Shown here piece after piece: positions 34,670-43,241 of a DNA stretch of 64,000 bases (position 1 is the stretch's first letter; each line of letters opens with the position of its first letter). A model generated the notes under the pieces. It ran no database searches. It was not told the origin of the DNA and saw only the letters and a program-made list of their open reading frames with translations. Where the stretch lies: the NCBI GenBank assembly GCA_965248255.1, contig CBDFIW010000003.1, forward strand, positions 310,001 to 374,000, written 5' to 3'. Position numbers and translations under genes: made by a program. This DNA is from JAKZVK01 sp965248255. Its GTDB lineage: Bacteria; Acidobacteriota; Terriglobia; Bryobacterales; UBA6623.

Positions 34670-35157
34670 GTCAGAAGCCGCATCGCTGCCGCACCTGGGC
34701 GCCACGTGGCCAAACACCGGTGCTGCAGTTTAACTTCAACTGGGAGAAGCTTTCCGTCTCGGCGGGGCTGACGCTGCGTAACTTCTACTTCCGGCTCTAT
34801 CCCGGTGCGATCGGCAAAGAGCAAGTGACCGACTTTCTCAAGGCGTTGGTACGTCATATCGATCGCCCGCTGCTGATCGTCTGGGATCGGCTGCCGGCGC
34901 ACCGTAGCCGCCTGGTGCAAGAGTTCATCGAACTCTCCGAAGGCCACATCGCAACCGAGTACTTGCCACCCTATGCGCCGGAGTTGAATCCGGTGGAATA
35001 CATCTGGGCTTACTGGAAGCAGCACGAGTTGCCGAACGTCTGTCCGAAAGACTACGGCGAGCTGAACGAGCGGGCCCGCAAGGCACTCCGCCGCATGTAC
35101 CGCAAACCGCGTTTGATCACGGCCTTCTGGAAACAGTCTTCTCTTTGTTTTGACTGA
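34666..35157 (+). CDS. IS630-a transposase, orfB, copy 3
   Basis: Catalytic half with intact second Asp (VWDRLPAHR) and Glu (ELNPVEYIWAY) motifs, joined to orfA by frameshift as in copy 1. Confidence 0.87.
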   Translation: MSQKPHRCRTWAPRGQTPVLQFNFNWEKLSVSAGLTLRNFYFRLYPGAIGKEQVTDFLKALVRHIDRPLLIVWDRLPAHRSRLVQEFIELSEGHIATEYLPPYAPELNPVEYIWAYWKQHELPNVCPKDYGELNERARKALRRMYRKPRLITAFWKQSSLCFD

Positions 35158-35181
35158 CTCTATATTATGCGGGAGTCAATA

Positions 35182-36329
35182 AGATCATCAGTTTCGACAG
35201 CGAAGCGGCAATGCGCACCGCAATCAATGAGCGGACTGCGATGGCGATGGTCGTGGCGTCGCCTCGCGATCGGGGGCCGCTGGGCCTGAAAGAGGTGGCC
35301 TCGATTGCTCATGAGTACGACGTCCCCGTGCTCGTGGATGCGGCTGCGGAGGTGCTAACGATCCCTAACGTCCACCTGCAACGCGGCGCCGACTTGGTCG
35401 CCTATAGCGGTGGCAAGGCGTTGCTGGGGCCCCAGAGCTCAGGTCTGTTGATCGGCCGCAAGGATCTCATCAAGGCCGCCAGGCTCAACAGCGCACCGCA
35501 CCATGGCTTTGGCCGTCCCATGAAGGTGGGGAAGGAAGACGTTATGGGTCTGCTGGCCGCGGTCGAGATGTGGGTCCGTCGTGACCACGAGGCCGAGTGG
35601 CGGACTTGGGAGAATTGGCTCGATGAGATCGCAGTCGCCGTGCGGCGGCTGGACGGCGTCACAACGGAAGTCCTTCAGCCGCGAGGGCTTTCCAACCGCT
35701 CTCCGCGAATGGACGTTCGTTGGGACGGCGAGCGTTTCAGGATGAGCGGCGATGAGCTATACGAGCAGCTCTACAACGGCGATCCCCGCATCATTCTGGC
35801 TGAAAGTACCGGGGATCGCCGGCACCCTCGAGACAGCTCCGTTACCGTCATGCCCTGGCAATTGCATCCCGGCGAGGCACAGATCGTGGGGGCCGAGATC
35901 TACCGCGCTCTTTCCAGCCCGCCGGGCGATCCAGACCCTAGCAAGCCTGCGGGCCCCACCGCTGGCGTTAGCGGCCAGTGGGATGTAGAGATGAGTTACG
36001 TGCGCATGACCGCGAAACACCGCTTCCTCTTCGACCAGGACGGAGACAGCCTGCTGGGCACTCACATGGGCGAAACCACCGGCGGCGACCTCAGGGGTTG
36101 GATCGAGGGGAATGAGATCCGGTTCCGCAGCGCCCACCCGCTCGAAGGCGCGGGCTTCCACTTCGAGTTCATGGGCAGGGTTAACGGCGAAGAAATGGCG
36201 GGTGAAGTGGATCTCGGGGAATACGGCACCGCTCAATGGTCCCCCAAGCGCCACTCCTACGACGGAGCCGGCAAGCCGAGACGCCTTCGCCTTCGCGACC
36301 GATTTGGGAGACTTTGGGGACCGCTCTGA
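35182..36329 (+). pseudogene. SelA-like PLP-dependent enzyme, 5' part lost at IS630-a
   Basis: The frame is open from the IS junction (IISFDSEAAMRTAINERTAM). Residues show the second half of a fold-type I PLP enzyme of the SelA / D-glucosaminate-6-phosphate ammonia-lyase group: LKEVASIAHEYDVPVLVDAA with the cofactor Asp and YSGGKALLGPQSSGLLIGRK with the PLP Lys, then the C-terminal domain. About 150 N-terminal residues are absent and not found elsewhere in the window. After the enzyme part comes an extra module of about 100 residues (SGQWDVEMSYVRMTAKHRFL … GEMAGEVDLGEYGTAQW), a lipocalin-like or beta-sheet tail. Inactive as it stands. Confidence 0.75.
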
Positions 36330-36404
36330 TGTCACACCCGGATACGGGGCGTAGTTTATCCGGCCGTCCCGAAGGCCGGACGTCGCCGGCTCAAGTCCCG
36401 TCCG

Positions 36405-37343
36405 CTACCGCCGCTCAACATTGCGCTCAAGATACGGCTTCAGACCCGGCAGGTCATAGAACTCGTCCATCAGGAAGTATTCTTCACCGAACGTGACCCC
36501 GGCGTGCGAACCGTGGAGACGCGAGATGTACTGCATCCACCAGTCAGAGATCTGTACAGAAATGGCCTGGTCATCAAGGTCCTCGAATTCCGGCACGTAC
36601 AGATTGCGTTTGGCTAGCGCCGCACGGGTTGACTGCACTTGCTCCGGGCTCGCCGCGTATGCGCTGAAGTGATAGCCGAGTTCCTTCCGCTTCTGTTGTT
36701 CGGTGTTGAACTCCATAACGATGTTGGGCCGGTGGCCAAGCCCCCAGTCCAGTCGCGCCTTGCCGTAGTGGTACGAGGCCTCGTGGGGCTCCAGTCCCAA
36801 CTCGAAGTGCTCCGGGTGGACGTTCCGATACCCCGCGAGCCAGTAGGCCTCGGCCAGCGCCCAGGCGTTGTTTCGATGGCCGGGGTTCTTCTGATAGTGC
36901 TCCCAGGCGTTGTGCCCGAGCACGACGTCCGGCTTGTACTTGCGAATCAGAAGAATCAACTGCTCGCGCATTTCATCAATCGGGAAGGGGGTCTCGAAAT
37001 TGTTGCGCCAGTTGAGACTGATGACCTTCTCCATACCCAGGGCGGCAGTGGCCTCCTCGGTCTCACGCAGGTTGATGATGTCGTTGCGCGGGTACCCGTG
37101 CGGGCCGTCCTTCTCGTCGTTCGACGCACGGACGTAGATGGCACGGTAGCCCTCGTCGACCAGCCGGGCGATCAGGCCGGCCAGACCGTGGTCGGTCGTG
37201 TGATCGTCGTGGTGCGGCTGAGCGACGAGGACGACCTTGCCGGGCGGGATTTCGCCGGTGGGGAGGAGGTCCGTGCCTTGGGCGCCCAGCGGCGCCAAGC
37301 CGAGGCCCGCTACCAGCAGCAACCGTTGCATCAAGATCGACAT
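36405..37343 (-). CDS. Secreted PIG-L family deacetylase
   Basis: From the ATG at 37343 a signal peptide (MSILMQRLLLVAGLGLAPLG, cleavage near AQG) leads into the LmbE/PIG-L fold: VVLVAQPHHDDHTTDHGLAG, where the family motif AHPDDE appears as PHHDDH, then YRAIYVRASNDEKDG, NLRETEEATAALGMEKVISL and the distal His motif VVLGHNAWEHYQKNPGHRNN. These zinc enzymes remove N-acetyl groups from sugars. Here it would act outside the cytoplasm. The frame is open further upstream to 37496, but that stretch lacks coding character. 312 residues, complete. Confidence 0.85.
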   Translation of the reverse strand: MSILMQRLLLVAGLGLAPLGAQGTDLLPTGEIPPGKVVLVAQPHHDDHTTDHGLAGLIARLVDEGYRAIYVRASNDEKDGPHGYPRNDIINLRETEEATAALGMEKVISLNWRNNFETPFPIDEMREQLILLIRKYKPDVVLGHNAWEHYQKNPGHRNNAWALAEAYWLAGYRNVHPEHFELGLEPHEASYHYGKARLDWGLGHRPNIVMEFNTEQQKRKELGYHFSAYAASPEQVQSTRAALAKRNLYVPEFEDLDDQAISVQISDWWMQYISRLHGSHAGVTFGEEYFLMDEFYDLPGLKPYLERNVERR

Positions 37344-37465
37344 TGCCTCTTGGCCGAACCGGACGGTCATTCTATCATAATCAACACTACTATCCGGTCG
37401 ACCTCCAAACCCTGACGAGCGGCACGCGGGCCATGCGGGCCAAATCGGAGGCCCTAAAGGGGACG

Positions 37466-37495
37466 GAGCCCTTTTCAGCAGAGCCCTTTTCAGCA
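37466..37495 (+). repeat. 15-bp tandem duplication
   Basis: GAGCCCTTTTCAGCA occurs twice in direct succession. It lies in the 37344-37640 interval between the PIG-L gene and IS5 copy 1, where I see no gene. Confidence 0.7.
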
Positions 37496-37640
37496 CGAGG
37501 AGGACGAGGGCCAGCCACCCAACCCCCGCCGCACCGGGCTGTCACCGATTTTCGAATCACAGATTTTACAAAGCTTTATTCCCCGCCGTTTCAATCACTT
37601 GCCTCCCGGTACACGCCTAAACCTCGCATCACGCATGCTA

Positions 37641-38469
37641 TGGCGTGTTAACACTAACGTAGGGTATCGAAACGTAGAGCCTCGACGATGAGGGCGAAGT
37701 GGAGGAAGGCGAGGAACATGACGTCGAGCTTGTCGAAGCGGGAGAAGATGCGGCGGAATCCCTTGAGCCGTCGGAAGAGTCTCTCGATCTCGTTGCGGCG
37801 GCGATAGAGCGCTCGGTCGTATTCCCACGGCTCCAGGCGGGTGCGCCGGGGCGGCACGACGGGAATCCATCCGAAATCCAAAGCCAGTTGGCGTGTCTGA
37901 TCGTCCCCATAGGCGCCGTCCATCAGCAGCGGCAGCGGCTCGGGCAGTGGCCCCAGACCACCGAGCAGTTCGCGGCCCTGCTGGGCGTCGTGCGCTTGGC
38001 CGGGCGAGAGAGCGAAGGTTATCGCCGTTCGAGCATTTGCGGCAACCATATGAATCTTGGTGGTCCATCCGCCGCGGGATTTGCCGATCGCTTGCGGACC
38101 GTTTTTTTAACGCGCCCGTGCCGTCGGGATGAGCCTTCACGATGGTCGAGTCCATTGACACGGCTTCGATTCGGATGCGGGCCAGCTGCTCGCGCTGCAG
38201 TTTCTCGAAGACGGCGTCGAGCACGCCGTTCTTCGACCAGCGGTTCATGCGGGTATAAATCGTGTGCCAGTTACCGAAGCGTTTAGGCAAGCCGCGCCAT
38301 TTGCAGCCCTGCTCGGCGACATACAACATGGCGTTCAAAACCGTGAGGTTCGGCAGGCTCACATTGCCGCGCTGGCGGGGCAGGACCGGCTCGATGCGGC
38401 GGTATTGCTGCTCGGTGATCTCCATACCTCCGAGTATAGCAGCTTTTGCGACTTAGTGTTAACACGCCC
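37641..38469 (-). mobile_element. IS5-family insertion sequence, copy 1
   Basis: 829 bp flanked by TA (37639-37640, 38470-38471). Ends GGCGTGTTAACACTAA are inverted at both sides (first base of the left end is T instead of G). Two overlapping frames encode one transposase. Copy 2 at 40630 is in the same orientation. Confidence 0.9.
37654..38425 (-). CDS. IS5-family transposase (two frames), copy 1
   Basis: orfA from ATG 38425: MEITEQQYRRIEPVLPRQRG, CKWRGLPKRFGNWHTIYTRM and the first Asp in VSMDSTIVKAHPDGTGALKK. orfB continues in another frame: NGPQAIGKSRGGWTTKIHMV, second Asp in LPLLMDGAYGDDQTRQ and Glu in YRRRNEIERLFRRLKGFRRI, ending FDTLR at 37654. The junction is an A run (TTAAAAAAACGG on the coding strand), seven A in this copy against eight in copy 2. 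With seven A the join needs +1 or -2 slippage rather than -1. orfB itself is intact here (38049-37654 from its first ATG). Confidence 0.82.
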
Positions 38470-38471
38470 TA

Positions 38472-38927
38472 GCCTGATACCGGAAACGACTGCTGCGGAC
38501 AGATCGCCGGACCAACACGACCGTTTCCTGGCCAGCACAGATTTCCCAGGACAGATTCGATGTTGTTTTCTCCCGTAACGCGGGCCTCCAGTAGCGTGGA
38601 TCTCGGTTTTGAGATGCGTGGGTTTGCCCCCCCTCCCCCCGGTGGCACCGGGTCCCCAGACCGGCCGTGTCGGTACTTCTACCGACACCCCCAGGGTCGC
38701 ACTCGCCGCCGGCTCGGTCCCAACTCGGCCCCGCGCAAAACCTTGCCAAACCCTGCCAACCACGCCTCCTCCGCCCGTCCAGCTGGCTGGATGGCCTAGG
38801 GAAAAGCAGGCCAAACCGGACATTTCCGGATATTCCGCCCGCGAGCGCCCGGCCCCGTCCGCTGTTGTGTTCCGGGGTGGCAGGGGGCTGGCCCACAGCA
38901 GACAGCCGCAAGAGCGATAATTCACGC
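38472..38927. other. Gene-free interval between IS5 copy 1 and a glycosidase-like gene
   Basis: No reading frame with coding character is found on either strand. It contains a C-rich stretch (38629-38641) and Cys/Pro/Arg-rich overlapping frames on both strands that look like composition artefacts. It may contain the promoter of the gene at 38928. Confidence 0.5.
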
Positions 38928-40154
38928 ATGGATACGACCCGAAGGGACCTGCTACGGGGTGTGGCGGCGCTGTCCGCCTTGCCCGCCGCCTCGCAGACTT
39001 CTTCCACCGCAAGCGGCGGCCCACCGGCCTATCGAATCATTTACAACTGGGATGGCGTGCCGCACGACTATTCGGCGTTCCCGCAAAGCCTCGAGCAGTT
39101 CCTCGATAAGACCTACGTGCCCATGAAGGGCACGCAGGTGGACGCGCACTTTTGGTGTATCGGCGAGCACCAGGCCAAGTGGCGATCCAATCACATGGAG
39201 ATGGTCGGCGACACCGAGAGCCGGGTCTACGGTTCGGCCCGATCCATGCGCCACAACGAGGGTATTCGGGCGATGCTCGATCGTGGGGAGGATCCCTACG
39301 CCGCGCTCGTGAAACGCGGCCGTGAATTGAATATCTCTCCGTGGGCGTCGGTGCGCATGAACGACAATCACTTCAACGGCTTGCAGGTGGAAGACATGGC
39401 CACGGCCGTGATGCCCGGTCTGACGCGGCTGAGGAAGGAACATCCGGAGTGGTGCCTGGGGAGTGGCAACGCGCCGAAGTGGTTCGCCGCGAGTTGGAAC
39501 TTCGCGCACCCGCAAGTTCGCGAGCACCGGCTGCAACACATCACCGAAGTCGCCCGCCTCGCCGACTGGGACGGCATCGAACTCGACTGGCAGCGGCATG
39601 CGTATCACCTGCCGCTCGACGGCGCTTACCGCTTGCGCTATACCCTCACCGACCTGCAACGTGCCGTGCGCGCGCTGACGAACCGGATCGGGCGCGAGCG
39701 GGGACGCCCGATGTACTTGGCGGTTCGCGTGGCGACGATGCTGGAGTCCTGCCGCCGCATCGGCTACGATCTGCCGGTGTGGGTGAAGGAGGGGCTGTGC
39801 GACATCGTCACCGCGGGCGGCGGGGCGCTGACGGATCCGGGCGTCGAAGTGGAGGGATTCCGCGAGCTTCTTCATGGCAGCGGCATTCGGTTCTACCCCG
39901 GGTTTGACAGCGGCTTTTGGGGAGAGTATCAGGGCCTGATGCCGCAGCCGGAATGGAGCCAGGCCTGGGTGAGAGCTACGGCCGAGGGTTATTGGGCCCG
40001 CGGCGCCGACGGCATGTACGTCTTCAATTGGCACGCCAACGAGCGTACGCGGCGGCCTCTGCTGACCACGATCGGTTCACCCCAGTCGTTACGCGGCAGT
40101 GACAAGGTGTATGCGAGCCTCCACCGGCACATCGCTCCCGAAAACGGCCCCTGA
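38928..40154 (+). CDS. Tat-exported glycosyl-hydrolase-like (TIM-barrel) protein, ended early by in-frame TGA
   Basis: The ATG at 38928 precedes a twin-arginine signal (TTRRDLLRGVAALSALPAAS). The mature part has a barrel-like pattern: NWDGVPHDYSAFPQSLEQFL, LNISPWASVRMNDNHFN, HITEVARLADWDGIELDWQR with candidate acid Glu/Asp, MYLAVRVATMLESCRRIGYD and GADGMYVFNWHANE. This resembles family-10-type glycosidase-like (GHL) proteins. The frame meets TGA at 40152-40154 after ENGP but is open and sensible for another 133 residues (see next entry), so the present product lacks its C-terminal beta domain. The barrel itself appears complete. Confidence 0.68.
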   Translation: MDTTRRDLLRGVAALSALPAASQTSSTASGGPPAYRIIYNWDGVPHDYSAFPQSLEQFLDKTYVPMKGTQVDAHFWCIGEHQAKWRSNHMEMVGDTESRVYGSARSMRHNEGIRAMLDRGEDPYAALVKRGRELNISPWASVRMNDNHFNGLQVEDMATAVMPGLTRLRKEHPEWCLGSGNAPKWFAASWNFAHPQVREHRLQHITEVARLADWDGIELDWQRHAYHLPLDGAYRLRYTLTDLQRAVRALTNRIGRERGRPMYLAVRVATMLESCRRIGYDLPVWVKEGLCDIVTAGGGALTDPGVEVEGFRELLHGSGIRFYPGFDSGFWGEYQGLMPQPEWSQAWVRATAEGYWARGADGMYVFNWHANERTRRPLLTTIGSPQSLRGSDKVYASLHRHIAPENGP

Positions 40155-40556
40155 GCCGGCGCCGATCTGCACGACCGGATCTATGGGGAGACGCCGGTCG
40201 AGCTACACCAAACCCTGACCGGGGACGGCCCCCGGTTCCATGTAACGGTGCACGAGTCCGTGGCCGCCGCTCGGACCGTGGAACTCCATGTCGAAGTCGA
40301 TCACTACACGGCCCTCGACAAGGTGCGCGTTACGTTCGATGGGAAAGAACTAGACCGCCCGGCGGTTCGCAGCGCAGCGCGTGAGCTGCACGACGATCCG
40401 GCCGACTTCGGGGAGTCGAGCTGGCTGGTTTGGCCGCTCGCTCGGCCAAGCGCCGACTCCGGCACGCACGCTGTTCAGGTCGTACTCCTCGAACGCAATC
40501 CTCGTGTCAGGCCGCCTCTGGAGGTGAAACACGTGGAAGTTCACGTCCGGTATTAA
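40155..40556 (+). pseudogene. C-terminal beta domain of the preceding gene, beyond an in-frame stop
   Basis: Immediately after TGA, in the same frame, AGADLHDRIYGETPVELHQT, FHVTVHESVAAARTVELHVE and KVRVTFDGKELDRP continue to TAA at 40554-40556. It reads like the C-terminal beta-sandwich that follows the barrel in related proteins. A single substitution (for example TGG or CGA to TGA) would explain the break. The stretch has no good start of its own. Confidence 0.6.
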
Positions 40557-40629
40557 GGCGCTCCTCGAAGTGCGGCTCACTTGCCGCCTAATCACATTGG
40601 CCGCAGACCTCGATCGGATTACAGGGCTA

Positions 40630-41460
40630 GGGCGTGTTAACACTAACGTAGGGTATCGAAACGTAGAGCCTCGACGATGAGGGCGAAGTGGAGGAAGGCG
40701 AGGAACATGACGTCGAGCTTGTCGAAGCGGGAGAAGATGCGGCGGAATCCCTTGAGCCGTCGGAAGAGTCTCTCGATCTCGTTGCGGCGGCGATAGAGCG
40801 CTCGGTCGTATTCCCACGGCTCCAGGCGGGTGCGCCGGGGCGGCACGACGGGAATCCATCCGAAATCCAAAGCCAGTTGGCGTGTCTGATCGTCCTCATA
40901 GGCGCCGTCCATCAGCAGCGGCAGCGGCTCGGGCAGTGGCCCCAGACCACCGAGCAAGTTCGCGGCCCTGCTGGGCGTCGTGCGCTTGGCCGGGCGAGAG
41001 AGCGAAGGTTATCGCCGTTCGAGCATTTGCGGCAACCATATGAATCTTGGTGGTCCATCCGCCGCGGGATTTGCCGATCGCTTGCGGACCGTTTTTTTTA
41101 ACGCGCCCGTGCCGTCGGGATGAACCTTCACGATGGTCGAGTCCATTGACACGGCTTCGATTCGGATGCGGACCAGCTGCTCGCGCTGCAGTTTCTCGAA
41201 GACGGCGTCGAGCACGCCGTTCTTCGACCAGCGGTTCATGCGGGTATAAATGGTGTGCCAGTTACCGAAGCGTTTAGGCAAGCCGCGCCATTTGCAGCCC
41301 TGCTCGGCGACATACAACATGGCGTTCAAAACCGTGAGGTTCGGCAGGCTCACATTGCCGCGCTGGCGGGGCAGGACCGGCTCGATGCGGCGGTATTGCT
41401 GCTCGGTGATCTCCATACCTCCGAGTATAGCAGCTTTTGCGACTTAGTGTTAACACGCCC
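40630..41460 (-). mobile_element. IS5-family insertion sequence, copy 2
   Basis: 831 bp between TA dinucleotides (40628-40629, 41461-41462), with perfect inverted ends GGGCGTGTTAACACTAA. Differs from copy 1 by one extra base in the A/T run and one extra A near 40955, plus a few substitutions. It lies at the stop codon of the adjacent minus-strand gene and leaves that stop intact. Confidence 0.9.
40643..41416 (-). pseudogene. IS5-family transposase, copy 2, orfB frameshifted
   Basis: orfA (ATG 41416) is as in copy 1, with the A8 slippery run near 41093-41100 suited to -1 slippage into NGPQAIGKS. In orfB an additional base near 40955, in the codons for ELLGGLGPL, breaks the frame between first and second catalytic Asp, so no complete transposase can be made. 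The rest (LPLLMDGAYEDDQTRQ to FDTLR) is intact. Confidence 0.8.
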
Positions 41461-43241
41461 TAGTCTCGTTGCCACGGAAAAGCTAAGGTGGGTTGATGTC
41501 GGTATCGCTCGATAGCGAGGGCCACGGTGGCACCCGAACCTGCTTTGAGAAGTACTTCGAAGTGAGCACTGTTGACCGGAATGGACTGCCCGTTCCGCTC
41601 GACAAGTCGAATCTGATGCTCCCCGTACGCTCCAGCCTGTACGGTCACCGTCCGTGCCTCGACTTGGCTGGCGTTTACGAGGGTGACAACCACTCCCTGC
41701 TCGGTGATCTTGCTGACCAGCGCCGCTACATCTTCGGGAAGTCCCGCCCGACGCTCGACGGGATCGAAATACCTTAATCGGCTGTGCAGCACGTTGCCCG
41801 CACTGCCCGGGCTGTTCCCGCCCACGGTCAGGTTCACGAGTACATTGGTAGCAACCGGGTTGAACCGCTGCGAGTAGTCCGAACCCCGCGAGTCAGGAGT
41901 GCTCTGATCCTCCCGAAGGCCCTTCACCTTGGTGCGGAGACGGGCCAGGTCGCCCTGAAGCGCCTTCAGAGGATACCCGGGATTCCGTCCGTCCAAGTAG
42001 GAAATCCACGGGTCATCCTGGATTCGCTCCCTGTCCGCTCGATTCATCGACCACAGATAGATGTCCTTTTGCACATCGAAATGCTGGTTTCGGGAGTAGC
42101 CATACCAGCCTTCGTCGCCGTGCTTGTTGGGCAACAGGATGCGTCCATCCTCCACTCTCTTTGCTTCATACAAGTTATTGATCTGCCGGCGAAGCGGCTC
42201 GGCGAAGCCCTGGTCGGCCGTCAGCATCAACGCTTCTCCCAGAGCGATTCTGGGACCTCGGGTGTAGTAGTTGCGGCTCGCCGTCTGTGGCCAGAAGTTC
42301 CACCCGAACACCCCGCCATACCACTTCCCGCCCCACTCTCCGCCAACCGTTCCATCCAGTCCAATGTTGGTCGGAATGTTGCCCCCGTTCTCGATAATCC
42401 GGTCCCTCCAGGCCGAGACGTATTCCAGCAACCATGCACGGTACTTGTCCTCGTGCGCCAGCATGTAGGCATTCATGGCCAGCGTCGTCGAACACAGGTT
42501 CAAGGGATGGTCGCCGCGAATGTTGGAGGCGGTCGCATAGTTGGTGTGTCGCTCCGGTTGCCCTTCCACCGCAAGGCCGCCCCACTCGGCCTCGCTGGCA
42601 GGGCTAATCTTGGAACCCCGGCTACCGTTGTGCAGACTCCTGATGATCTTGTGCTGGGCGTCGTAGTTGTTTGCGTACCGGTCTTCCCCTGTGTAGAAGC
42701 CCGCAAACCGGCGGACACGCCTACGGTACAGCGGGTCGTCTGGCTTCCCCAGTCCGTAGAAGTGGAACGCAGCGAGTCCTTCGCCATTGTGCTCCCAGTC
42801 GAACGCCGTGACGAACTCCCGCCAGTACATGCCATGCTCGGCCATCTCTATGCCGGGCGCCCTGGCCTCGGTGTACTGCCGGATGTGCCCCTCCCAGGCC
42901 TTCTTGTACAGCTTGAGCAACCTCTCCGGCGAGCCCAAAGCGTAAGCCAGGGTCCAGTTCTGGAAGTTCTACATCGCGTCATCGGGACCGTCCAGCCCTC
43001 CCCAACGTTCCACGCAAAACAGATACCCACGATCATCGAGGTACCGATCTACAAACTCCTGTGCTCCGTCGGCATTGGCTTCCAGCAATTCCCTCTCCGC
43101 CAACGCCCAGGCGGGTGGCGGCATCGGGCTATCGATGACAATCCTGACCTCAGCACTTAAGAGCCCGTCTAGCACTTGGGACGTACAAAGCAGGACCGAC
43201 AGAAGCTCTAGAGCCTTCCCGACCCAACCATTCACAGTCAT
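41460..43241 (-). pseudogene. Secreted protein of probable (alpha/alpha) toroid type, in-frame TAG near the N-terminus
   Basis: The ATG at 43241 overlaps the tyrS stop (ATGA) and starts a signal-like segment (VNGWVGKALELLSVLLCTSQ). At 42969-42971, after GPDDAM, an in-frame TAG interrupts the protein; the same frame continues NFQNWTLAYALGSPERLLKL for 500 more residues to TAG at 41460-41462. A Glu codon (GAG to TAG) is the likely ancestor. The body is rich in Trp, Tyr and paired helices (GMYWREFVTAFDWEHNGEGL, NLCSTTLAMNAYMLAHEDKY, GGEWGGKWYGGVFGWNFW), as in (alpha/alpha)6 glycan lyases and hydrolases, followed by a beta C-terminal domain. I cannot name a family. IS5 copy 2 abuts its end. Confidence 0.62.

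Larger units (their letters stand above)
34086..35179 (+). mobile_element. IS630-a copy 3
   Basis: 1094 bp, flanked by TA (34084-34085, 35180-35181). Sequence as copy 1 apart from a few substitutions (Ile in VARLIGDEF, Thr in EQVTDF), A8 slippery run retained. The left flank is IS630-b copy 2 and the right flank is the interior of a SelA-like gene, so host DNA between them was lost before or during IS rearrangement. Confidence 0.93.

Noticed and set aside
36345..36415. tRNA-Gly-like stretch (GGGGCGTAGTTTA, a 7-bp hairpin with CCC in the loop, and CTCAAGTCCC)
   Set aside because: The acceptor stem does not pair, the D-arm lacks its loop, and the T-stem has a mismatch. At most a decayed remnant; not reported as a gene.
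36639..37415. Plus-strand frame opposite the PIG-L deacetylase
   Set aside because: Shadow of the GC-rich coding strand; the PIG-L motifs fix the minus strand as coding.
38359..39024. Overlapping frames of 180-220 codons on both strands near IS5 copy 1
   Set aside because: Arg/Gly/Pro/Ser-rich, crossing the IS end, no recognisable domain or start context.
40152..42971. TGA and TAG in two neighbouring genes as evidence of an alternative genetic code or selenocysteine
   Set aside because: Two different stop codons, many other genes use TGA and TAG as normal stops, and I see no SECIS-like hairpin at fixed distance. Nonsense mutations are simpler.
41784..43160. Plus-strand 458-codon frame opposite the toroid-like gene
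   Set aside because: It spans the place of the TAG without a stop, but its composition is Val/Arg/Pro-rich without motifs, while the minus strand shows conserved Trp/Gly patterns.
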